A DNA stretch of 64,000 nt, from positions 494,001 to 558,000 of the forward strand of contig JADKIO010000005.1 of NCBI GenBank assembly GCA_016721195.1, in the 5' to 3' direction. The translations under genes were made by a program, and so were the position numbers. Shown one piece after another: positions 20,101 to 27,750 of the stretch. The stretch comes from Candidatus Geothrix skivensis. GTDB taxonomy: Bacteria; Acidobacteriota; Holophagae; Holophagales; Holophagaceae. Under the pieces are notes generated by a model. It was given only the letters and a program-made list of their open reading frames with translations. It did no database searches and was not told the origin of the DNA. The first letter of the stretch is position 1, and every line of letters begins with the position of its first letter.

Positions 20101-21727
20101 GCACGATGCTTTCCCGGTCCGCATCCACGGGCGGGTTCGTCACCTGGGCGAAGAGCTGCTTGAAGTAGTCGAACAGCAGTTGCGGTTTCTCCGACAGCAC
20201 CGCCAGGGGGATGTCGGACCCCATGCTGCCGATGGGTTCGGCGCCATCCGCGGCCATGGGGTTCACGATCATGTTCACGTCTTCGAGGGTGTAGCCGAAG
20301 GTCTCCTGTCGGCGCAGCACGGTCTCATGATCCGGTTCGTTGACCCTGGGCGGCTCGGGCAGGTCATCGATGCGGACGAGGTTTTCCTTCACCCACTGGG
20401 CATAGGGCTCGGCGGAGGCCAGCTGGTCCTTGAGCTCGTCGTCCGGAACGATGCGCCCCAGCCCGGTGTCCACCAGGAACATGCGCCCGGGCTGCACGCG
20501 GCCCTTCTGGAGGATCTTCTCGGCGGGGATATCGAGGACGCCGGTCTCGCTGGCCATGACCACGAGGCCGTCCTTCGTGAGGATCCAGCGGGCGGGGCGC
20601 AGGCCGTTGCGGTCGAGGATGGCGCCGATGCGCGTGCCGTCCGTGAAGGCGATGGAGGCGGGACCGTCCCAGGGCTCCATCATGCAGGAGTGGAACTCGT
20701 AGAAGGCCTTCCGGAGCGGGCTCATGGATTCGTGCCGACTCCATGGCTCCGGCACCATCATCATCAGAGCGTGGGGCAGGGACCGGCCCGCCATGTAGAG
20801 CAGCTCCAGCACGTTGTCGAACATGGAGGAATCCGAGCCGTCCAGGTCGATGACCGGCAGGACCTTCTGGAGGTCCTCCCCGAGGATCCTGGAGGCGAAG
20901 AGCCGCTGCCGGCCCTCCATCCAGTTCACGTTGCCGCGCAGGGTGTTGATTTCGCCGTTGTGCGAGATGTAGCGGTAGGGATGGGCCCGGGACCAGCTGG
21001 GGAAGGTGTTGGTGGAGAAGCGTGAGTGCACCATGCCGAGCCCGGAGGCGAAGGTCTCCTCTCCCAGGTCTGGATAGAAGGTGCCGAGCTGCTCCGAGTT
21101 CAGCATCCCCTTGTAGACGATGGTGCGGCAGGAGAGGCTGGAGAGGTAGAAGTGGCCCCGGCCCGGCAGCACCGAGCGGGACACGCGCTTCTCCGCCAGA
21201 CGCCGGATGACGTAGAGCTTCCGTTCGAAGGGATCCCCGGCGGCGGTGCCGGTGCCGCGCCCGATGAAGACCTGGCGGATGACCGGCTGGCTGGCCCGGG
21301 CCGAAACGCCCAGATGGGCATTGTCCGTGGGCACATCCCGCCACCCAAGCACCCGCTGCCCCTCGCCCTGGGTCACCTCTTCCAGGATCTGCTCGCAGGC
21401 GTGGCGGTTGCGGTCATCCGGGGGAAGGAAGAGCATGCCAACGCCGTAGTCACCGGGCGCAGGCAGCTCCAGGCCCGTGGTGCCGCAGCGGGAAGCCAGG
21501 AACGCGTGGGGGATCTGGGTGAGGATGCCCGCCCCATCTCCAGTGGATTTCTCACTGCCCGAGGCGCCCCGGTGCTCGAGGTTGCAGAGCACCTGCAGGG
21601 CCTTGCGGACGATGTCGTGGGAGGGGCGGCCCTTGGTGTCCACCACGAACCCGAAGCCGCAGGAATCGTGCTCCTGAGAGGGATCGTATAGACCTTGGGA
21701 CTGGATGGGGCGAAGCCTCTCCATCAT
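17117..21727 (-). CDS. gltB: Glutamate synthase large (alpha) subunit
   Basis: 1536-residue enzyme making glutamate from glutamine and 2-oxoglutarate. A short propeptide precedes the class II amidotransferase nucleophile Cys23 (HDSCGFGFV). The central domain, the FMN barrel (SEGGEDPARY-like EGGEDPARYERM, GAKPGEGGQLPG) and the [3Fe-4S] motif C-x5-C-x4-C in GCVMMRACHKNTCPVG follow, ending in the GXGXG beta-helix (YMTGGEVVILGRAGRNFGAG). Two adjacent ATGs (21727, 21724) are possible starts; CGGAG lies just upstream. The 284-base gap up to map contains no gene and should carry the promoter; I see no confident -35/-10 pair there. Confidence 0.97.
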   Translation of the reverse strand: MMERLRPIQSQGLYDPSQEHDSCGFGFVVDTKGRPSHDIVRKALQVLCNLEHRGASGSEKSTGDGAGILTQIPHAFLASRCGTTGLELPAPGDYGVGMLFLPPDDRNRHACEQILEEVTQGEGQRVLGWRDVPTDNAHLGVSARASQPVIRQVFIGRGTGTAAGDPFERKLYVIRRLAEKRVSRSVLPGRGHFYLSSLSCRTIVYKGMLNSEQLGTFYPDLGEETFASGLGMVHSRFSTNTFPSWSRAHPYRYISHNGEINTLRGNVNWMEGRQRLFASRILGEDLQKVLPVIDLDGSDSSMFDNVLELLYMAGRSLPHALMMMVPEPWSRHESMSPLRKAFYEFHSCMMEPWDGPASIAFTDGTRIGAILDRNGLRPARWILTKDGLVVMASETGVLDIPAEKILQKGRVQPGRMFLVDTGLGRIVPDDELKDQLASAEPYAQWVKENLVRIDDLPEPPRVNEPDHETVLRRQETFGYTLEDVNMIVNPMAADGAEPIGSMGSDIPLAVLSEKPQLLFDYFKQLFAQVTNPPVDADRESIVLAVDTAIGPEGNLLEPTAASALHFELHTPVLLNRELEKIRGLNGGPGSRGFRSITLPMLFKADAGGKGLRKAIEDLRRHCSEAIAEGHNILILSDRGHDATDAPIPALLGIAAIQHHLLRAGDRERVCLVLESGEPREVHHFCTLIGYGASAINPYLAFETIHDQLRQGMLSGEAKAAEKSYVKAVNKGIVKVMSKMGISAVQSYHGAQIFEALGLSQDFVDEYFSGTPTRIGGVGIDVIAKEVALRHDQAYPERPADAPALSSGGRYKYRRDGEAHLNSPEAIHLLQSACRTGDYKLFKRYTELIDHPGKQPITLRGLLDFRSQARPVPLEEVEPIESILARFKTGAMSYGSISQEAHEALAIAMNRIGGKSNTGEGGEDPARYERMANGDSKNSAIKQVASGRFGVTSQYLVEAQEIQIKMAQGAKPGEGGQLPGPKVYPWIAKVRHATPGVGLISPPPHHDIYSIEDLAQLIHDLKNANPGARISVKLVSESGVGTIAAGVAKAHADVILISGFDGGTGAASLTSIRHAGAPWELGLAEAQQVLVMNNLRSRVVLEADGQLKSGRDVIVAALLGAEEFGFATGALLALGCVMMRACHKNTCPVGVATQDPELRKRFTGDPQHVVNFMRFIAMEVRELMAQLGYRQFYKLVGRSEHLEMRRGVDHWKARTLDFTRMLWKPSVARDIKRTFRVNQDHGLEKALDATTLIPLCRPAIEARTPVSATLPISNVNRTVGTMLGSEITRRWGVAGLPDDTIRLQFQGSAGQSFGAFIPRGLTLSLEGDANDYLGKGLSGGRIAVFPPRTSTFVPEENVVIGNVACYGATSGEAYIRGLAGERFCVRNSGATAVVEGIGDHGCEYMTGGEVVILGRAGRNFGAGMSGGIAWVLDETGDFPARSNLDLVGMGPIGDPLEAEHLKDLITRHATATQSKRAITILRDWEQWLPRFVRVMPHDYERVLASQARMREKGLSEDEAVLAAFEENARSLSRADGN

Positions 21728-22011
21728 TGACTCCGGGTGCTAGTTGACAGGTTCGATGCGCGAAACGGCAGATGGCATCCCATCGGCGGGAGGACCGACC
21801 GGAGGGCCCGGATGCAAGCGCAAACCATGTTCCATGGAGAAGCTTAGCACAAAAGAAGCAGCTTGTGGATGGGTAAATCCTTTTTGACCGCCAGACGGCT
21901 CGGTTTTTACGGTTGAACTTTACAAACCGTCCGACCATTCCTGCGGGCCAACCAGGCGGATCTGACAGCATCAGGCCCCGGGCCGGCCACCCTTGATCCT
22001 TGGTGGGAGAG

Positions 22012-22803
22012 CTAGAGTCCGTCCTCGAGCTCGAACTCCGCATCCGGGATGCTGAGGATCTCGGGACCATTCCGGGTGATGGCGATATCGTGCTCGAACT
22101 GGGCGGAGAGACCGCCGTCCTTGGTCCGAACGGTCCAGCCATCGGCCTCCACCAGGCATTTGTGGCTGCCGGTGTTCAGGATGGGCTCGATGGTGATGGT
22201 CATGCCCGGTTCCATGCGGAAGCCGGTGCCGGGCTTCTGCTCGGCGAAGACCACCTGGGGTTCCTCGTGCAGATCCCGCCCCAGGCCATGGCCGATGTAC
22301 TCGCGCACCACGGAATAGCCCCGCTCCTCGGCAAAGGTCTGCACGGCCGTGGCCATGTCCCCCAGGCGGAGGCCGGGACGGCAGTGCTCGATGCCCACGT
22401 ACATGGCCAGCTGGGCGGTCTGGATCAGCATCCGGGCCTGCTCGCTGATCTGTCCAATGCCTACGGTGAGGCAGGTGTCCCCATGGAAGCCGTCCAGCTT
22501 GGCGCCGCAGTCGATGGCGATGACATCGCCTTCCTGGAGCACGTACTTGCTGGGGATGCCATGCACCACCTTGTCGTTCACCGAGGTGCAGAGCGTCCCG
22601 GGAAAGCCGTGGTAGCCCTTGAAGCTGGGGGTGGCACCCTGCTGGCGGATGTAGGTCTCGGCGATCTTGTCGAGGTCCAACAGGGTCACCCCGGGCCGGG
22701 CGGCCCGGGCGGCGATGCGCAGGGCGTTGGCGGCCACCCGGCAGGCTTCCCGCAGGTGGTCGATCTCCTTGCGGCTCTTGTAGCGGATCTGTTCGCGGAT
22801 CAG
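22012..22803 (-). CDS. map: Methionine aminopeptidase type I, probable CTG start
   Basis: Removes the initiator Met from nascent proteins. All five metal ligands are visible: the two Asp in IDCGAKLDGFHGD, His in YIGHGLGRD, Glu in MTITIEPIL and Glu in QFEHDIAI. The first in-frame ATG/GTG is a GTG at 22737, but the 22 codons upstream encode IRYKSRKEIDHLREACR, which matches the conserved first helix of the family (E. coli KTPEDIEKMRVAGR). No ATG, GTG or TTG precedes it in frame; a CTG at 22803 follows a strong GAGGGGGG by seven bases and would give MIREQ..., 263 residues. The start therefore looks like CTG. It is divergent from the lipoprotein gene by 45 bases. Confidence 0.9.
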   Translation of the reverse strand: MIREQIRYKSRKEIDHLREACRVAANALRIAARAARPGVTLLDLDKIAETYIRQQGATPSFKGYHGFPGTLCTSVNDKVVHGIPSKYVLQEGDVIAIDCGAKLDGFHGDTCLTVGIGQISEQARMLIQTAQLAMYVGIEHCRPGLRLGDMATAVQTFAEERGYSVVREYIGHGLGRDLHEEPQVVFAEQKPGTGFRMEPGMTITIEPILNTGSHKCLVEADGWTVRTKDGGLSAQFEHDIAITRNGPEILSIPDAEFELEDGL

Positions 22804-22848
22804 GACCGGGCCCCCCTCATCGATCCAGTCTACCGGTAGAATGTCGGC

Positions 22849-23190
22849 ATGGCTCCACGTTCGAACATCCTGTTAACGACCTCCATTTCCGGCGCCCTGC
22901 TCACGGGATGCGGGGGGGTGCCCGCCAGGCCGCCCTCGGTGCCGCCGGAGGCCAGCTGGGGTGGCCAGGGGAAGGATGGCGTGTTCCTCAGGGTGGGCCC
23001 CCACGAGGGAACCCTCTGGCAACTGGAGGTCTGGGATCGGAAGGGCCGCCTTCTGGGCACCGGGAACTTCCGCCTGCGCGGGTTCGCGAAGGCCCAGATC
23101 GTTCCCGAGGAAGTGTTGGCCTGGGAGCATGGCACCCTGCATCTGAAGGATGGCACCTGGCTGGTGCCGGAAGCACCGGCCCCGAAGTGA
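22849..23190 (+). CDS. Small predicted lipoprotein of unknown function
   Basis: 113 residues. A signal peptide ends in the lipobox LLTGC (Cys at residue 21), so it should be a lipid-anchored periplasmic protein. The mature part is short, beta-rich and has Trp-containing strands (WQLEVWDRKGRLLGTG). No family is recognised. A TAGAAT hexamer (22837-22842) lies six bases before the ATG and there is no Shine-Dalgarno, suggesting a leaderless transcript; the palindrome CTACCGGTAG (22830-22839) overlaps it. Its TGA overlaps the next gene's ATG by one base, so three genes (to 25102) form an operon. Confidence 0.75.
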   Translation: MAPRSNILLTTSISGALLTGCGGVPARPPSVPPEASWGGQGKDGVFLRVGPHEGTLWQLEVWDRKGRLLGTGNFRLRGFAKAQIVPEEVLAWEHGTLHLKDGTWLVPEAPAPK

Positions 23191-23813
23191 TGGCCTACAC
23201 GCGGGAGGAGAAGGACTGGCTGGAGCGGGAGTGGGCATTCCGGGCCTGGGGCCGCGCGGGCCTGCTGTCCACGGACGACTATCGGCAGGTGCTGGCCTGG
23301 GAGTCCACAGGGGTGCCCATGGACCTGGTCGTTGCCGCCCTCAACGCCTTCTTCGACCGGCGCGAGAAGCGGGAGAAGCCCCGCACCTTTGTGGCGCTCA
23401 AGCACTTCGACCGAGATGTGGCCAAGGCCCTCAAGCTGCGGGAGGCCTTGCTGAGGGCCGGGCCGGAACTGGATGCCGGGAAGGGCTGGGCCCAGGTAAA
23501 GGCACCTCTGCATGAAGACCCCGCCGCCCGGGCCGCCTTCGAGGCCTGGCAGCGCTGCCGGGCCTCGGCCCCCTCCCCGGAAGCCGCGGGCTACCTGACC
23601 CACCACGATCAGGAGCGCGAGGCCCGGGCCGCCTTGCTGGCCCTGGCCGAAGGGGCTCTTGGACCCGTTGCGGAGGCGCTGCGCGGGGAACTCCGGCAGC
23701 GCCTCCTGGCCTCCGACATGAAGGAAGGCAGTCCCGTGTGGAAGCGGGCCTGGAACCACCACTGGGCCCGCCTCGTGGCCCAGGCCTGGGGCCTGCCGCT
23801 GGAGGGCGCGTGA
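23190..23813 (+). CDS. Uncharacterised soluble helical protein
   Basis: 207 residues starting MAYTREEKDWLEREW, with Ala/Leu/Arg-rich predicted helices, no signal peptide, no membrane segment and no motif I can name. The ATG shares a base with the upstream lipoprotein stop (TGATG), which decides the start over the longer open frame that runs through the lipoprotein gene. The stop overlaps the next GTG by 4 nt. The coupled arrangement suggests the three proteins act together, but no function can be stated. Confidence 0.65.
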   Translation: MAYTREEKDWLEREWAFRAWGRAGLLSTDDYRQVLAWESTGVPMDLVVAALNAFFDRREKREKPRTFVALKHFDRDVAKALKLREALLRAGPELDAGKGWAQVKAPLHEDPAARAAFEAWQRCRASAPSPEAAGYLTHHDQEREARAALLALAEGALGPVAEALRGELRQRLLASDMKEGSPVWKRAWNHHWARLVAQAWGLPLEGA

Positions 23814-25102
23814 GCGAATCCCGCTGGCTACAGGAACTGGAAGCTCCCACAGCAGCCTTCTTTCCTGCCTTCGCAGAACGCGTGGTCGAGCCCGATGGCA
23901 TCCGTGACGCGATCCGGGAGGCGGTGAAGACCCTCGTGCCACGCATCGACTGGGAGGCCTACCAGCCCCACGTACCCCACGGGCTCCTGGGGCTGCGGGC
24001 CGTGCTGCGGCTGCGCCCCTTGCTGAAGGAACAAAGCTTCCTGCGGGCCCTGGGCATCACCTTGCACATGGCCGCCCACGAGGGTCGGCGCTCCCCCCAG
24101 GCCCTGGCCCAGGTGACGGGGGCCAGGGGCAGCGGCAGCTGGCGCAACCTGGAGGACTTCATCCAGTCTTGCCGGCCCGGTCTGGCCTATGCGGAAGCCC
24201 AGGGCTTCGAGCTGCCGGAGGCCGGGGACTTCCAGCGCCTGGGGCAGCTGGTGGCACTGGACATGGCGAACGTGGGGCACAAGGCCGTGCTGGTCTGCGA
24301 TCTGGCGGATCTTAATGAGCGGCTGGAGCGGCCCAGGGCCACGGGTCGGCGCCTCTTCGGCCTGGCGGCCTGGGTGGCGGCCACCACCGAAGACACCTTC
24401 TGGGCCCGGCGTGCCGCCAAGCGCCTGGTGGGGACAGACCTCACCGTGCCCTGGTTGGCAGCCACGCTCGATGCGGAGGCGCTGGAGGCGCAAGTCCGGG
24501 AGACCTGCGACCTGGGCCTGGTGGCCCTGCTGGATCGCCTGGCAGCCCGACTCAAGGCCGGGCAGGGGGCCGGGGACACCCTCGCAGCCCTGGTGCTGGC
24601 GGCCGCCGAAAAGCAGCTGGATGCCCGCCGCGATCTGGAGGGCAAGACCGCCTGGACCTTCGCCTACCTGGCCAGCCTCGCCCGCAGCAGGCCCGCGGAT
24701 CCCCGGGTCTGGTGCCAGGCTGCGGCCCTGGTGAACCTCTTCCCCACGGACGAGCCGGAGGCCCGCGTACGGCCGACTGCCATTTCTGAGGCTTCCAGTG
24801 AGGGATTGCTTGAGGCCGTGCTGGACCTCGAACCCGCCCTCGCCATGGGCCAGGCCCAGGGGCTGGCACGGGCGGGGCATGGCGAGGTCGCTCTGCGGGC
24901 CCTGGCGGAGGCTGCCACCCTCAACGACCCCACTTTCAACCACGCCCACCAACTCCTGGCGGTGGCGGCCGCGGCGGACCTGCAGGAGCACCTCCCCGCC
25001 GGCGTTCAGGAAGCCATGCTCGTGGCCCTCGCCAAGAACCTTGCCAACAGCCAGGGCAGCGGGGACCTGGGGCGCCAGGCAGCGCGGGTGCTGGCTTCCT
25101 GA
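23810..25102 (+). CDS. Uncharacterised helical-repeat-like protein
   Basis: 430 residues, almost entirely Ala/Leu-rich helices, without signal peptide or membrane segments. The spacing of helices in the C-terminal half (for example LAEAATLNDPTFNHAHQLLA) resembles TPR or HEAT-like solenoids, but no canonical repeat consensus is met. The GTG start is supported by GGAGGG eight bases upstream and by the GTGA overlap with the preceding gene's stop. It is the last gene of the three-gene unit begun by the lipoprotein. Confidence 0.65.
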   Translation: MSESRWLQELEAPTAAFFPAFAERVVEPDGIRDAIREAVKTLVPRIDWEAYQPHVPHGLLGLRAVLRLRPLLKEQSFLRALGITLHMAAHEGRRSPQALAQVTGARGSGSWRNLEDFIQSCRPGLAYAEAQGFELPEAGDFQRLGQLVALDMANVGHKAVLVCDLADLNERLERPRATGRRLFGLAAWVAATTEDTFWARRAAKRLVGTDLTVPWLAATLDAEALEAQVRETCDLGLVALLDRLAARLKAGQGAGDTLAALVLAAAEKQLDARRDLEGKTAWTFAYLASLARSRPADPRVWCQAAALVNLFPTDEPEARVRPTAISEASSEGLLEAVLDLEPALAMGQAQGLARAGHGEVALRALAEAATLNDPTFNHAHQLLAVAAAADLQEHLPAGVQEAMLVALAKNLANSQGSGDLGRQAARVLAS

Positions 25103-25157
25103 ACCCGAATGCCTTCCGCTTTTCCGCTATCCTGACCGGGCCTATTCCGGAGTTGAA

Positions 25158-26489
25158 ATGCGCTTGGCGATCTTCCTGTTCCTGGCCGGTGCCTTGGGCA
25201 TCGTACGGGCCCAGGCCCCAGCGGCCCAGGGTCCGACCGCGCAGTTGCTTGATCGCCGATTGCGCGACAGCAAGGTCGGTGTGCTGGTGGTGGTGGATGG
25301 ACCCAAGGGGGAATGGAAGGCTAAAGTCAATGCCCTGAACTCCGATCCGGAGTGGATCGATCTGGATCTTGTCCTGCTGTTTTACGGGTCCAAGGCCGGC
25401 GAGGTGGAGGCTCTCCTTCGCCAGAAATACTTAGCGGGACCCCGTCCCCAGTGGGTATTGTTCGGCGAAGGGGGCCGGGCCCTGGCCAATGGGGGGGACC
25501 TGCCGGAACCCAAGGCCATGCTCAAGGTGGTCGAGGGGAGCGGGGTCCGCTCTCGGATCCAGGTCATGAGGGACTTCACCCGGCGCCATCCGGACCACCT
25601 CGAGGCGCGTGTGAAACTTTGCGGGCTTCTCAGCTCCAAGGCCGAGAAAAGGACCCTGATCCGTGTGGGCGGCAAGGTGGAACCCAGCGAGCCGGCGGAT
25701 GAGTCCTACGATTCCGTCAAGGCCACGAAGGAACGCGAGGCCAAGGAAGAGGCCAGGGCCCAGGAGAAGCAGGAGGAGAAACCGCCCGTGCAACTTGGCG
25801 CCGAGGAGGACCAGGCCATCTGGGGCGAGCTGGTGGACCTCTGCGCCAGGACCTTCCGCAGCGGGGAATGGCTCGAGGTGTGGCCCTGGTCCCTGATCCC
25901 TCCGGAGGCGGCGGTGCACAGCCCCAGCATGCAGGAGATGTGTCGGGCCGCGGTTCCGGAGGTGGAACAGGCCCTGGCTCGCAACCCAACTTCCTGGACG
26001 GCTTGGCAAGTCTGGCTGGGACTGACCCGCACCTTCGGCGGGAAGCCCATCCGTCCCCTACTAGATAGCCTGGTGCCTGTGCCCACCAATTACGCCCTGG
26101 CCTGGCCTCCCCATGAAGTTCGGGATGCCTATGTGAAGGATGCCCGGAAGCGGAAGGACTGGACGGGCATCAAGGACCTGCTGCTGCCTGCGCTCGAACT
26201 CGGCCGATTATATGAAGCATCCCAAGAACAGAAAACCGAATGGGTGATGAGAAAGGACGGGAAGATCCAGGAGGTACCGGAGACCGGAGACTACTGGCGT
26301 TCCACGCTGGAACCCCTGGTGGAGGCCCTGCTGTGGTTGGGGGATGCGGGGCAGGCGGATGATCTGGTGCGGGAGCGGTTCGGCAAGCACCCCTGGTCGG
26401 GGCTGCCCATGCGTGCCTCGGGCCTGGCGCTGCGCTGCAACCAGCCCGGTCTAGCGGCCCAGTGGGGCGCGCTGGGATCCGGGAAGTAG
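25158..26489 (+). CDS. Uncharacterised secreted or periplasmic protein
   Basis: 443 residues with a clear signal peptide (MRLAIFLFLAGALGIVRA, cleavage near residue 18). Residues about 35-130 (VGVLVVVDG...ADVVLLFYGSK-like pattern) have strand/helix alternation reminiscent of a thioredoxin fold, without a CxxC. A highly charged Lys/Glu coil occupies about 175-215, and the C-terminal part is helical, possibly TPR-like. No family is recognised. CGGAG precedes the ATG, and TATCCT (25128-25133) is a plausible -10. Followed by 197 bases without a recognisable gene. Confidence 0.65.
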   Translation: MRLAIFLFLAGALGIVRAQAPAAQGPTAQLLDRRLRDSKVGVLVVVDGPKGEWKAKVNALNSDPEWIDLDLVLLFYGSKAGEVEALLRQKYLAGPRPQWVLFGEGGRALANGGDLPEPKAMLKVVEGSGVRSRIQVMRDFTRRHPDHLEARVKLCGLLSSKAEKRTLIRVGGKVEPSEPADESYDSVKATKEREAKEEARAQEKQEEKPPVQLGAEEDQAIWGELVDLCARTFRSGEWLEVWPWSLIPPEAAVHSPSMQEMCRAAVPEVEQALARNPTSWTAWQVWLGLTRTFGGKPIRPLLDSLVPVPTNYALAWPPHEVRDAYVKDARKRKDWTGIKDLLLPALELGRLYEASQEQKTEWVMRKDGKIQEVPETGDYWRSTLEPLVEALLWLGDAGQADDLVRERFGKHPWSGLPMRASGLALRCNQPGLAAQWGALGSGK

Positions 26490-26686
26490 GAGCCACTGAA
26501 TCGAGACTTTCGCCTTCTGCCGGGCAACCCATGTCAGCGGTCATAAGCTGTTCATGGTTCGACCGAAGGAACTGTTCTAGGCATCGCGGATTCGCTGGGC
26601 GGCAGCGCAGCGTGGCGAAGCGACTGATGGCTTGACCGCCGGGATGCATCCTGTGGAACAATCGCGGATCCCATCCGAGGTCACCC

Positions 26687-27262
26687 ATGGGCAAGAACCG
26701 GCTTGAAGCCTTCAGCGATGGGGTGCTGGCCATCCTCATCACCATCATGGTGCTGGAGCTGAAGGTGCCCCACGGGGACAGCTTCGCGGCGCTGGGGGTG
26801 CTGCTGCCGACCTTCGTGAGCTACGCGCTGAGCTTCATCTACCTCGCCATCTACTGGAACAACCACCATCACCTGCTCCACGCGGTGAACAAGGTCAATG
26901 GCCCCGTCCTCTGGGCCAACACGCACTTGTTGTTCTGGCTGTCCCTGGTGCCCTTCGCCACCGCCTGGATGGGTGAGAACCACTTCGCCGCCCGACCCGT
27001 GGCCCTCTACGGTGGGGTGCTGCTCATGGCGGGGCTGGCCTACTACCTGCTGAGCCAGTGCCTCATCCACTACCACGGCGCGGAATCGGTGCTCGGATCC
27101 GCCGTGGGAAGTGACATCAAGGGGAAGCTGTCCATCGCGATCTATGCCGTCGCGATCCTGCTCTCTTTTGCGAACCGCTGGGTGGGTTTCGGCCTCTATT
27201 GGGTGGTGGCCCTGATCTGGCTGATCCCGGACCGCCGCATCGAGCGGGTGATCAGCGAGTAG
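26687..27262 (+). CDS. TMEM175-family (DUF1211) potassium channel
   Basis: 191-residue membrane protein. The first helix carries the family signature RLEAFSDGVLAI with the FSDG filter-proximal motif, followed by about five further hydrophobic helices (for example LLPTFVSYALSFIYLAIYW and HLLFWLSLVPFATAW). Bacterial TMEM175 proteins have one six-helix repeat, matching this length, and assemble as tetrameric K+-permeable channels. GAGG sits eight bases before the ATG. No partner gene is adjacent. Confidence 0.9.
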   Translation: MGKNRLEAFSDGVLAILITIMVLELKVPHGDSFAALGVLLPTFVSYALSFIYLAIYWNNHHHLLHAVNKVNGPVLWANTHLLFWLSLVPFATAWMGENHFAARPVALYGGVLLMAGLAYYLLSQCLIHYHGAESVLGSAVGSDIKGKLSIAIYAVAILLSFANRWVGFGLYWVVALIWLIPDRRIERVISE

Positions 27263-27750
27263 GCGCTCGACTCCTTGGCCTCCTGGTTCCAGCTCCGCAG
27301 GACCCCCTACCATTCGAAGGACATGTGGCCGGAGCCCGCCTTGGCCTGATTCCCCCCATCCTCCTGGCAACCTTCCCGGCAGCCAGGGGTCAGCCTGGGG
27401 CATTCGTCTCCCCAGCCGTTCAGGCTCTCGGGAAGGGGATCCCATGGACTTGAGCCCTGCAGGTCTCTTGACGGCTCCCCTGCCGAAGGAGACCTGGACC
27501 GGGCTCGCCGCCCTTTCAGCCGAACGGTATCCATGGCTGGGATTTCAGACCCGGTGACTCCCGACCGAAACACCGGGGTATGGAACCACCTGATTCCACG
27601 ACTGGATCCCGGCCTGAACCATCAGGGCGCGGGTCTGTTGTGGTGAAAATGGCCACCCGGGCCTCCCTCCTGCGTTGCCGGTGGCAAGGGCGAGTCCTTG
27701 CCTTTTCGCCGACCGGCTGCGAGGGCTGTTCACCGGGTCCAGCGCGGGCC
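27263..27750. other. 488-base region without a convincing gene
   Basis: No frame here looks coding on either strand: short open frames are rich in Ser/Arg/Pro and lack ribosome-binding sites. It contains several small dyads, such as GGTCTC...GAGACC enclosing GGC/GCC (about 27463-27495), CTGGGG/CCCCAG (27395-27415), and a terminator-like hairpin at 27683-27706. It is the leader of the downstream hybrid kinase and may hold a structured RNA; it matches no riboswitch class I can recall. Confidence 0.5.
27683..27706 (+). terminator. Hairpin plus T-run upstream of a sensor kinase
   Basis: A perfect 7-bp stem (27683-27689 with 27696-27702) and 6-nt loop is followed directly by TTTT. It lies 45 bases before the preferred GTG start of the hybrid kinase, so it could be an intrinsic terminator of an upstream transcript or an attenuator in the kinase leader. 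Its presence argues against translation starting further upstream at 27580 or 27649. Confidence 0.5.

Noticed and set aside
17531..21025. A 1164-codon plus-strand frame opposite gltB
   Set aside because: Pure antisense shadow of a confidently identified gene; the translation is His/Gly/Val-rich with no recognisable domain.
21552..22142. Minus-strand frame spanning the gltB-map gap
   Set aside because: It overlaps the starts of gltB and the end of map in other frames, and its translation is low-complexity Ser/Pro/Arg without a plausible domain.
26490..26686. Possible tRNA (a GGTTCGA-like T-loop near 26555)
   Set aside because: No acceptor, D or anticodon arms can be folded around it.
27580..27750. 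N-terminal extension of the SBP hybrid kinase from ATG 27580 or 27649
   Set aside because: The extension has non-protein-like composition, contains a terminator-type hairpin, and lies ahead of a normal signal peptide; a later start explains the data better.
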